Origin: Nonomuraea polychroma
Lineage (GTDB): Bacteria > Actinomycetota > Actinomycetes > Streptosporangiales > Streptosporangiaceae
DNA length: 64,000 bases
Reading direction: 5' to 3'
Assembly (NCBI RefSeq): GCF_004011505.1
Contig: NZ_SAUN01000001.1
Location: forward strand, 8,211,501 to 8,275,500
Below the pieces are notes generated by a model, which saw only the letters and a program-made list of their open reading frames with translations, searched no databases and was not told the DNA's origin. Positions 25,129-32,537 of the stretch are shown here, one piece after another. The translations under genes were made by a program, and so were the position numbers. Position 1 is the stretch's first letter. Each line of letters starts with the position of its first letter.

Positions 25129-25160
25129 GGGACGTCTAGGGACGTCTCGTGTTAACGTCC
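25129..25160. promoter_or_regulatory. Direct repeat GGGACGTCT x2 plus AACGTCC, operator-like
   Basis: GGGACGTCT at 25129-25137 and again at 25139-25147, then AACGTCC at 25154-25160, sit between divergent genes at 25049 and 25193. Ten-base spacing puts the copies on the same helix face. Confidence 0.55.
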
Positions 25161-25192
25161 AGGCAGAACGCCTGGTTACGCGGGAGGTGCGC

Positions 25193-25927
25193 ATGAACGA
25201 CAACCTTCGCCACGCCCTCATCAACGCCCGCCTTCAGCCCACGGACGTCGCCGCACACCTCGATGTAGACCCCAAGACCGTGCACCGCTGGCTCAAGGGC
25301 CGCCTACCGTACCCACGGCACCGCTGGGCCATCGCCGACCTCCTCCATATCGACGAAACCGAACTCTGGCCTGAGATCGTCCGCCAACGTCGCCCATTCA
25401 ATGACGAGCTCCAGGCCGTCTACCCGCACCGCTGGACGGTCCCCCGGACCACATGGCGGCAGCTCTTCCAGTCGGCCAGGCACGAGATCGGCATCCTCGC
25501 TTACAGCGGCCTCTTCCTCGCCGAGGACACCGGCATCATCCGCCTGTTGGCCGATCAAGCCCGATCGGGCGTCCAAGTGCGCGTCCTACTCGGCGATCCT
25601 GACGCCCCCGCAGTCGCGGCGCGAGGCGTTGACGAAGCCATCGGCACCACCGTTATGGCCGCCCGGGTCAGAAACGCCTTGAATCTGTACCGGCCCCTCA
25701 TGAGCATCGCCAACGTGGAGATCCGCCTCCACCAAACCGTGCTCTACAACTCGATCTACCGGGCAGATGCCGATCTGCTGGTCAATAGCCACGCTTACGG
25801 CACACCGGCAGCCCAAGCCCCTGTGTTCCACCTCCACGCCACGGAACAGGAGGCATCCGCATCGACCTACCTGGGCAGCTTCGAGCACGTATGGGCCGGT
25901 GCCAAGAGGTCCAACCACCGGGTCTGA
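25193..25927 (+). CDS. XRE-type regulator with DUF5919 C-terminal domain (copy 2)
   Basis: The 244-aa paralogue of the gene at 22419 keeps every block: helix-turn-helix (LINARLQPTDVAAHLDVDPKTVHRWL), VYPHRWTVPRTTWRQLFQSA, EIGILAYSGLFLAEDTG, VQVRVLLGDPDAPAVA, and QTVLYNSIYRADADLLVNSHAYG. ATG 25193 follows GGGAGGTGCGC. Two copies in one element could act as an antagonistic pair, or reflect fusion of two elements. Confidence 0.75.
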   Translation: MNDNLRHALINARLQPTDVAAHLDVDPKTVHRWLKGRLPYPRHRWAIADLLHIDETELWPEIVRQRRPFNDELQAVYPHRWTVPRTTWRQLFQSARHEIGILAYSGLFLAEDTGIIRLLADQARSGVQVRVLLGDPDAPAVAARGVDEAIGTTVMAARVRNALNLYRPLMSIANVEIRLHQTVLYNSIYRADADLLVNSHAYGTPAAQAPVFHLHATEQEASASTYLGSFEHVWAGAKRSNHRV

Positions 25928-26039
25928 TTAGCCAGCAGCCAGACGGAGGGGCCAAGATCGCCAGGGAGCCCGAGATCAGAAAGCAACTTATCTGTACGTG
26001 ATCAAGGCGCATGCCGCCTTGCGGCGTCCCGCGCCTTCG

Positions 26040-26093
26040 GGCGATCGCGGGCCGCGCTGCGGCTCTTCGGCCGGTCGCGGCCCGCATCGCCCG
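26040..26093. repeat. Large G+C-rich hairpin, candidate replication or transfer site
   Basis: GGGCGAT-C-GCGGGCCGCG (26040-26057) pairs with CGCGGCCCGC-ATCGCCC (26077-26093): a 17-bp stem with a single bulged C. The 19-base loop contains a second small stem (CGGC/GCCG). Another short hairpin, GCCGC/GCGGC, lies at 26014-26026. The region is noncoding and lies between the AICE backbone and defence cargo. A double-strand origin, a clt-like transfer site or a repeated palindromic element are all possible. Confidence 0.5.
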
Positions 26094-26411
26094 CGCTACT
26101 TCACGAGTGCACCCACTCCATGATCAGCCATCAGGCAGTTCGCCCAGGTGCACGCCAGGTTGTGCTGGGACTAGCGAGGTCGGGGAGGTGGGAATCGATT
26201 TGCCTCAGCCAACCACTCGCAGATTTACGTGACGAGCCGGACAGTCCCAAGCGCAAACCCGCCAGTCTGAAATCGTACGCACCCCCGCCTTCTGGGCGAT
26301 TAAATCCTTGTGGGCGATTAACTCCCTCGAAGGAGATAGAACAGCTCGATATAGCTGATCACAGCATCTACCATCATCCCCTGGGCAGTGCTTGACGGTG
26401 GAGGTCTAGGA

Positions 26412-27041
26412 GTGGTCCCCGAATTCGACGTTGGATGCTACGTCGACTATGACGCCGAAAGGCTCCCCGAGGTCACCGCACAGGATGTTGCCACGTTCTG
26501 CGCTCATGGCTTCAACAGAGAGTACACGCCCCTCTTCGACGTGACATGGGAGGACGCAGAGTACACCCTTGAGATCGAACGTACCGCCCTAGACCGCGCA
26601 GGGCAGGCGGACGACGGGGAGGGATTCGAGGCAGCGTTGGAAGCATTTACCGACGAGGCATGGGAGAACGAGGACGACGGCTACTTCGTATACATCCAGG
26701 GCCTAGACCTAGGGGTGGCAGGCCTAGTCATGGCGATCATTGCTGCTGGGGCCACCACTTACACCTCCTGCCGCGGACGCGTGCCAGGTTCTCGGCACCA
26801 TCACCCACATCCCCACGTCGGGGTCGTGCTTGACCGTAATCGCGCCTCCTTGTTCGCGGAACTGGTGCTCGCCGCTGGCTGTTGCCTCTACACCAGCGAG
26901 TACGGCGATCTCGCCATCGGGGCCCCCTCTGTCGATCACTGCCACCAACTCGCCAAAATGATCGTCGAGAGAAAGGCGGCATTCGAGGAGCTTCCGGCAC
27001 CTACGTGGCGCGAAGGCCTGGAGGAGTTCCTCCCGGACTGA
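26412..27041 (+). CDS. Hypothetical protein, family shared with the gene at 40064 (copy 1)
   Basis: The 209-aa product has an acidic N-terminal half and a C-terminal half with the pattern LDLGVAGLVMAIIAAGATTYTSCRG, then HPHVGVVLDRNRASLFAELVLAAGCC. The gene at 40064 shows LDLGVAGL, AAGCVTFCSCR, HPQVGFAAD, DRALIVARLAREIGC at the same spacing, so the two are paralogues. The SCR element, histidines and Asp-Arg-Ala could form a binding or catalytic site. GTG 26412 has GGAGG upstream; GTG 26388 is an alternative. Function unknown. Confidence 0.65.
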   Translation: MVPEFDVGCYVDYDAERLPEVTAQDVATFCAHGFNREYTPLFDVTWEDAEYTLEIERTALDRAGQADDGEGFEAALEAFTDEAWENEDDGYFVYIQGLDLGVAGLVMAIIAAGATTYTSCRGRVPGSRHHHPHPHVGVVLDRNRASLFAELVLAAGCCLYTSEYGDLAIGAPSVDHCHQLAKMIVERKAAFEELPAPTWREGLEEFLPD

Positions 27042-27117
27042 TGGGGTCGGGTTCATGTAAGCTGTTAGCCAACCGGGCACACCAGCATTTGTCGTGTTCG
27101 TCTGACATGGTGGCTGC

Positions 27118-28056
27118 GTGATTCCATACGACGACAAAGGACGCCGGATCGAAGCCGAGTACTTCGTGATTCCAGACGGCCACCACCTCGCTCTAATCCT
27201 GAGTAGCTCCAGTGGAGCAGCGCAGGGGCGACCCGCCAGAAACCCTGACTACATCCAGGGGCTCACCCTGCTCTTGACACGCTTACAGAGTCTCGACGCC
27301 ACGCTCCTGGACTCGTTCGTGGACAGCCGACACACTCAGCGCCTCAGCCTCTCCGAGAGCGATCGCCGGCTCGTAGCCGTACCCATACCTCTCGCTGGCG
27401 AAGACATTCAGAAACTCCGCCTACGGCTCACATCTGCTCAGGGCCCGATCGCGCAACCGCCCGGTACGGTCAAGAAGGGCAACAACAGCAAGAGAATCCG
27501 CCTTCGGGTAGAAGTCCCTGGATTTACTTCGGCAAACGCAAGCCGACTCGAAGCCGCGCTAGCAACCGCCCTCCACTCCAATGAGGACTCAGGCAAAGCC
27601 ATGGCGGGATCGCCGGCCGAAGCCATCCAGGATTCGCCACGCCACCACCACTTCATGCAGGACGCTAAGATCCGCCAGGCAGTTGAACGCCATGCTGTTG
27701 AGCGCGCGACCCAACACTTCGAGAGTCTGGGCTACACCGTGAGAGATGTAGGAGCCCAGAGATCGTACGATCTGCACATCACCAAGGGATCCAAAGAACT
27801 TCGAGTTGAGGTGAAGGGATCAACCACCAGCCCAGGTTCGGTCGAGCTCACCGCCAACGAGGTGGCCAATGCCGACGGCATCTGCACGATCCTGGTCGTG
27901 GTGGACAAGATCAATCTCGCCTATGAAGACAGCCAGCCCCTCCCCAGAGACGGCCGATTGCGCGTCTGGTGGAACTGGCAACCCGCAGCCGATAACCTCA
28001 GCGCAACCCGCTATCGGTACACGCTTCCAGCGGAGATGCCCACGCACTCAGAGTGA
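27118..28056 (+). CDS. DUF3883-type (NO VEIN) PD-(D/E)XK nuclease
   Basis: The 312-aa protein has an N-terminal domain of about 130 residues that I cannot name. The C-terminal DUF3883 domain starts near residue 185: AVERATQHFESLGYTVRDVG, then SYDLHITKGSKELRVEVKGST with the Asp and Glu-x-Lys of the nuclease fold. ELTANEVANA and ILVVVDKI follow. DUF3883 domains occur in McrBC-like and other defence nucleases. It stands alone between two orphan genes, upstream of vsr, so it may be a modification-dependent restriction enzyme (inference). Confidence 0.72.
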   Translation: MIPYDDKGRRIEAEYFVIPDGHHLALILSSSSGAAQGRPARNPDYIQGLTLLLTRLQSLDATLLDSFVDSRHTQRLSLSESDRRLVAVPIPLAGEDIQKLRLRLTSAQGPIAQPPGTVKKGNNSKRIRLRVEVPGFTSANASRLEAALATALHSNEDSGKAMAGSPAEAIQDSPRHHHFMQDAKIRQAVERHAVERATQHFESLGYTVRDVGAQRSYDLHITKGSKELRVEVKGSTTSPGSVELTANEVANADGICTILVVVDKINLAYEDSQPLPRDGRLRVWWNWQPAADNLSATRYRYTLPAEMPTHSE

Positions 28057-28478
28057 GTGTGGTCCGCACACAACCACTGAACGGCCATCTCAATACTCAA
28101 CCACGGCCTCCGCACCGTGCTCGCCAGCATCGACCTGCTCGCCGCCCCCATGCCCATGCCGCGCCTGACCGAACCCCCAGAAGGCCGCTGGGGCAGGGCA
28201 GCCGAGTCGTCCTGATCGATGGCCGCCTGGTGCGCAGGCCGGCCGAAGCGACGCGGGCAGCCGCCGCAATGATTACGTAGCTGCCAGAATTGGTGTTATG
28301 ACAGGCAAGAGGTCATGGAAGGCGACCGAGAAGGGCGCGCATCTCCGGGGACGACAGACACGTAACACACGACCAGAGTTGTCGCTACGCCGCGCTGTAC
28401 ACGCTCTCGGACTGAGGTTCAGGCTTCATCCGAGCTTGGTTGCGCAATGTAAGCCGGACTTTGTTCTCCCACGCTGGA

Positions 28479-28482
28479 GACT
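28479..28482 (+). repeat. Left target-site copy GACT of the IS3 insertion
   Basis: GACT stands before the element here and again at 30051-30054 after it. Keeping one copy restores the vsr frame (TGG AGA CTT GCG GTG). Confidence 0.7.
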
Positions 28483-28516
28483 CGGTACCTGTCAAGGATC
28501 TTGAGACAGTCTCTTG

Positions 28517-29590
28517 CTATGTGGACGCTATGAGCGCTTGTGGGGTCGGTGGATTGATCCACGCCGCGGTGGGCATAGGGGGCGGGGTCGGCGGTCGGCC
28601 GAACCGCGTTGGATTGGCCGCATAGGCCGCGGCCAGAACCTGAGCTCGCTGGAGCTGGATCTGCCCGGCGGTGCCGAAGTAGACCGAGGCCGGGGTGTGC
28701 AGCCCCAGCGCCGCATGACGGTGCTCGTGCCGGTAGTAGTCGAAGAAATCGGTGCACCAGGCGTGCGCGTGCTCGATCGAGGAGAACTGCTCGGGGAAGT
28801 CGAAGCGGTACTTCAGCGTCTTGAACTGGGCTTCCGAATAGGGGTTGTCGTTGGACACGCGCGGGCGGGAATGGCTGCGCTGCACCCCCAGGTCCACCAG
28901 TAACTGAGCGACGTTCTTGGACGTCATCGCGCTGCCCCGGTCGGCGTGGATCGCCTTGGGCCGGCCGTGTGCCGTGATCAGTCCGGCCATCCACCGCTCG
29001 GCGATGGCGGCGTCCTCGGCCGCCTCCAGCCGCCAGCCCACCGGGTAACGGCTGAAGATATCGAGCATCACATACAGCTGGTAGAAGGTGCCGCGGGTCG
29101 GGCCGGGCAGGCGGGTGATATCCCAGCTCCACACGTCGTTCGGCTGATGGGCCACCAACTCGGGTTTGACATAAGCCGGATGCGCGGCCAGCCGACGCCG
29201 CTCGCGCACCAGTCCCTGCTCGCGCAGCAGCCGGTACATGGTCGATTGAGAGGCCAGGTAGACCCCTTCGTCCAGCAATTCGGCCCAGATCTGCGCGACT
29301 GCCTTGTCGGCGAAGCGCGGCTCGGTCAGCACTGCCAGCACGCGCTCACGCTCGTCGAGCGTCAGCGCGTTGGGCGGCGGCTCGACGGGGCCGGGCTTAC
29401 GCGGCGGGCCACTGGCCCGGGCGCGTTGGCGATACAGGCTGGCCCGCGACTTGCCCAGCAGCGCGCACGCCGCGCTGGTCGAGGTGACGGCTTCCAGGTC
29501 AGCGAAGACCTCGCCTATCGCCTGTTCGACCTCGGCTTTGAGGCCGCGCTCTCGGAGAGCGTCTCCAAGAGCGCATGTGCTTTTCCCACC
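28517..29590 (-). CDS. IS3-family transposase OrfB (made by -1 frameshift)
   Basis: This region encodes the integrase-fold DDE transposase. Catalytic residues are visible: Asp in WSWDITRLPG, Asp in IHADRGSAMTS, and Glu in NDNPYSEAQFKT. An HTH_21-like region (RFADKAVAQIWAELLDEGVYLASQSTMYRLL) precedes it. It has no sensible start of its own. The slip site GGGAAAA (29581-29587, complement strand; X XXY YYZ form G GGA AAA) in orfA allows -1 shifting into this frame, giving an OrfAB fusion protein. Confidence 0.8.
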   Translation of the reverse strand, partial: GGKSTCALGDALRERGLKAEVEQAIGEVFADLEAVTSTSAACALLGKSRASLYRQRARASGPPRKPGPVEPPPNALTLDERERVLAVLTEPRFADKAVAQIWAELLDEGVYLASQSTMYRLLREQGLVRERRRLAAHPAYVKPELVAHQPNDVWSWDITRLPGPTRGTFYQLYVMLDIFSRYPVGWRLEAAEDAAIAERWMAGLITAHGRPKAIHADRGSAMTSKNVAQLLVDLGVQRSHSRPRVSNDNPYSEAQFKTLKYRFDFPEQFSSIEHAHAWCTDFFDYYRHEHRHAALGLHTPASVYFGTAGQIQLQRAQVLAAAYAANPTRFGRPPTPPPMPTAAWINPPTPQALIAST

Positions 29591-29916
29591 AGATCCAACG
29601 CCGCGTCTTTTCGGGCCAGTTCGGCCTCGAGCGCTTCCACCTTGCGCCGCAGCCGCTCCAGCTCGGCCTGCTCGCCGCTCTTGCCCGAGCGTTTGCCGCC
29701 CTTGGCCAGGCCGTCCAGCGCTCCCGCCTCGGCCGCCCGCCGCCACTCCACGAGATGCGAGGAGTACAGCCCTTCCCGCCGCAGCAGCGCGCCCCGCGCG
29801 CCCGGTTCGGTCAGCGCGTCGTATTCGGCCAAGATCGCCTGCTTGTACTCGGGCGTGAACGTCCGCCGCCGCGGCCGGTCCGCGCGTGGCCCCTGCTTGC
29901 CCTTACCCGAGCTCAT
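29515..29916 (-). CDS. IS3-family OrfA (helix-turn-helix)
   Basis: The 133-aa protein has the IS3 OrfA layout: RRRTFTPEYKQAILAEYDALTEPGARGALLRREGLYSSHLVEWRRA as helix-turn-helix, then a leucine-zipper helix (ELERLRRKVEALEAELARKDAAL). ATG 29916 has GGAG upstream. The last codons overlap orfB and contain the frameshift heptamer. Confidence 0.82.
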   Translation of the reverse strand: MSSGKGKQGPRADRPRRRTFTPEYKQAILAEYDALTEPGARGALLRREGLYSSHLVEWRRAAEAGALDGLAKGGKRSGKSGEQAELERLRRKVEALEAELARKDAALDLVGKAHALLETLSESAASKPRSNRR

Positions 29917-30050
29917 TGCTCCATCATCGGCGATCGACGCCGGGGAACGCTCGGCCAGTCTCATGCTCACGGTTCGTTGAGATCCTTACTCACCCTCATC
30001 AGTCAGATGAACTGTAGTCACATCAGTCTCAACAAACCCTGACAGAGAGG

Positions 30051-30054
30051 GACT
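30051..30054 (+). repeat. Right target-site copy GACT of the IS3 insertion
   Basis: Second copy of the GACT duplication; the vsr frame resumes directly after it. Confidence 0.7.
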
Positions 30055-30326
30055 TGCGGTGTTTGTCGACGGTTGTTTCTGGCATGGCTGCCCCGACCAC
30101 TCACCCGCACAGTTCAAAGGACCAAATGCCGACCTGTGGCACCAAAAAATCGAAACGAACCGCGCTAGAGACCGCCGCAACGACGCCCTCCTCGAAGAGG
30201 CGGGATGGCGAGTGCTACGCGTATGGGAATGCGAGATCAGGCGAGATGTCACGCTCGCTGCTGAGCGTGTAGCACATGAAGCCCGGGGAGCAGATATCTC
30301 GCCTGACTGAACTGAGTAGTGTCTAA

Positions 30327-32219
30327 CTACCAAAGCGTTGATGTACCCGGCCGCTCTTGCTTCGCAAAGACGCACATATTAAACAATGGGCATGTCATGC
30401 ATAGCGGTTCCTGTGGAAGACATGTAGTAGTACCCAGGAGACGAAGTGCTGCCATTCGAAGAGGCGCCGCCTCGCCGCCACCGATTAGCCTGGCTAGGTC
30501 GACTCGGCCGTCAGTAAGTCGATTGGTCTGATCAGATTTACTGCCGGCCACTCTAGCGGCAACACGTAGAGAGAGCTGTGAGGTGAGCATAATGTCATGG
30601 TTGCTGAGCAAGGTCAGCAGAGACTCTTCCGCTGGCGGCAAATCTAGCTCCTCCGCCAAGTCAGCAGGGTCATTCCAGACGTTACGCATCGCCGTCAACT
30701 TAGAAAGGCGTTCCAGTCGCCGCTCAACTCGCGGGTCATCAACAGCTTTAAGCAGAGTCCGGTATTCCTTTTGGGTGAGCTTCTTCAACCCCTTGAAAGG
30801 CTCGATAACTTGAGCCAAGCCCCGTATGTCCAGTCTGCCACCGAGACTGAGCAGAGTTACCACAACAGCAACCGCCGGAGTTACCTCTGGGCCTGGGAAA
30901 TTAAACCAGTTTTCCCCTTGGCGTTGCTCCATTGCCCAATCCGACAAAGCCTTATGAAGAAGAGCCCATCGGTTGGGGGACGAAAAAAGTGTTGCCTGCT
31001 GCGTATTTTCAGGGTTGATAGCGTGGGCTGCCGCCTTTCCCAGCTCAGGGGGCACGGCGTTGCCAATCTGACGAAAGGCGTCGCTTCTGGTACCAGCAAA
31101 GCGGAAGTGGTCAGGAAACGTCTGGATCCGCGCCGCCTCCCGCACAGTAATCGTTCTATGTTGCTCCGGATGGATGTACCAGTAGCCATCCTTTGCAATG
31201 TGCGCGGTGATGGAGCGACTAAGGTCGTTCCAATCCAGTCGCTTATACTTGTCGTTGAAAGTGTCAGCCTTGTATCTACGAAGCTCTGCGGGAATGGCTG
31301 AGTAGAGAGTCTTATGGTCCATCAGCTTGAAGATCTCTAGATCATCAGGTCGGACCGGTCTGGTCATATGGTCCCAAACTATGCCAGCGTCCAACTCTGG
31401 GCTGCTTCGCATTCGCTGAGCGAATCCAGAAGCGCGTTCGGCGCCCTCGTATGACATAAGCCGATCGCCAACAGGATAGTCCTCCGGTAGCGGTGGAAGA
31501 TCAATAATCGCGTCGCGCACCGTTACCTTGGCCCCTGGCTCTGGCCATGGAAACTCATGATGATCGTTTCGGGCCAGCACGATGAGTCGCTTACGGTGTT
31601 GAGGGACGCCGTACTTCCAGGCGTCCACGAAACGGACATCGCTGTAGTATCCTGCGTCCTCGAGGTCTTCGACGATCTTGCGTACGACCTGGAAGTCATC
31701 GCCCAAGGCCATGTCCGGCACGTTTTCCATCAGGACGGCCCGTGGTTTGATCGCTATAACAACCTCGAGGAAGGCACGCCACAGTTCCTTACGCGCGTCG
31801 TGAGGGTCGCGCCCTGCCTCTACCAGGCTGCGGATCTTGCTGCGCCCCGCACGACTGAACGGCTGGCAGGGAGGCCCTCCCGCCACGAGGTCGATAGTGG
31901 TCCTTTTGAGTAGCTCGACGAGCTTCGCTCGCGCCTCAATATCGGAGAGATCGATCGCAAGGGAGAGTCCTGGAAAGTTCGCGCGGTGTGTTTCAAGCGC
32001 GCGCTGGTCATAGTCGACGGCAGCGGCAACGGTCCAACCGGCCTCCTCCACCCCGAGGCTCAAGCCGCCAGCGCCGGAGAAGAGATCAACCGCGAGTCGT
32101 TCCCCGGCAGCTAGTCGCTTGGCGCACCACTCAGCGAAAGTTTCCTCGCTACAGGCGTCCTCTGGTACGGGGAGCTGGAGGATATCGCTGCGATGCAGCT
32201 TAACCCCGTAGAACGACAC
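30327..32219 (-). CDS. C5-cytosine DNA methyltransferase with endonuclease III-type Fe-S tail
   Basis: The 630-aa protein methylates cytosine C5 using SAM. Motif I is VDLFSGAGGLSLGVEEAG, motif IV GGPPCQPFSRAG with the catalytic Cys, motif VI ENVPD, motif VIII QHRKRLIVLA, and motif X RQIGNAVPPELG. After residue ~420 there is an extra 200-aa helical domain ending in C-x6-C-x2-C-x5-C (CLPQEPLCMTCPLFNMC). That is the exact spacing of the [4Fe-4S] loop of endonuclease III/MutY, but no LPGVG-K-TA hairpin is seen. GTG 32219 has AAGGAGGTCAG. It belongs with vsr and the MORC-Z1 operon. Confidence 0.9.
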   Translation of the reverse strand: MSFYGVKLHRSDILQLPVPEDACSEETFAEWCAKRLAAGERLAVDLFSGAGGLSLGVEEAGWTVAAAVDYDQRALETHRANFPGLSLAIDLSDIEARAKLVELLKRTTIDLVAGGPPCQPFSRAGRSKIRSLVEAGRDPHDARKELWRAFLEVVIAIKPRAVLMENVPDMALGDDFQVVRKIVEDLEDAGYYSDVRFVDAWKYGVPQHRKRLIVLARNDHHEFPWPEPGAKVTVRDAIIDLPPLPEDYPVGDRLMSYEGAERASGFAQRMRSSPELDAGIVWDHMTRPVRPDDLEIFKLMDHKTLYSAIPAELRRYKADTFNDKYKRLDWNDLSRSITAHIAKDGYWYIHPEQHRTITVREAARIQTFPDHFRFAGTRSDAFRQIGNAVPPELGKAAAHAINPENTQQATLFSSPNRWALLHKALSDWAMEQRQGENWFNFPGPEVTPAVAVVVTLLSLGGRLDIRGLAQVIEPFKGLKKLTQKEYRTLLKAVDDPRVERRLERLSKLTAMRNVWNDPADLAEELDLPPAEESLLTLLSNHDIMLTSQLSLRVAARVAGSKSDQTNRLTDGRVDLARLIGGGEAAPLRMAALRLLGTTTCLPQEPLCMTCPLFNMCVFAKQERPGTSTLW

Positions 32220-32537
32220 CTGACCTCCTTGCACCGAACTCCCCTGATGACCACCAGGAGAACACAGACTCCCCAGTCGCGGCAAGCATTCTCCCGCACC
32301 AGGCAGTACTTCCGCCTCCTGGAACACAGGAAAGTCAGAACGTACCGGCCGTGCTGTGAAGGTCCAAACGGTATCTCTGGATCAAGCGTATCTGCCCATC
32401 GAGCACTAGATCGAACAGGATAGCGCATCGTTATGAACCTCGAAGGCCGAGGCCTGATCTCAGTCAACCCTACGGGTCGGCCTCAAGATATATCGGATGC
32501 CCACCTCAGCCAACCAGCGAGGGCTCGGCCTCCGCTC
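32220..32537. other. Gap between AIPR and methyltransferase genes
   Basis: No gene is supported. The methyltransferase must have its own promoter here, which would let protective methylation be made apart from the upstream operon. Confidence 0.5.

Larger units (their letters stand above)
28483..30050 (-). mobile_element. IS3-family insertion sequence (about 1.57 kb) inside vsr
   Basis: The element carries orfA and orfB on the minus strand, and its ends share TGTCA(A/G)GG and TTGAGAC in inverted orientation (28490 and 30044 inward). Target duplication GACT is short, as for this family. The terminal six bases on each side do not pair well, so the exact tips are somewhat uncertain. Confidence 0.82.
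28298..30310 (+). pseudogene. vsr: Very-short-patch repair endonuclease gene, disrupted by an IS3-family element
   Basis: The 5' part (28298-28482) gives a Vsr N-terminus: RGRQTRNTRPELSLRRAVHALGLRFRLH ... CKPDFVLPRWRL with the active-site Asp. The 3' part (30055-30310) gives VFVDGCFWHGCPDH, the metal-binding His segment, then NRARDRRNDALLEEAGWRVLRVWECEI. Removing 28483-30054, that is the insertion and one GACT copy, rejoins the reading frame exactly to a 146-aa protein of normal Vsr length. Vsr nicks T:G mismatches created by deamination at Dcm sites. It converges on the methyltransferase gene, 16 bp away. Confidence 0.9.
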
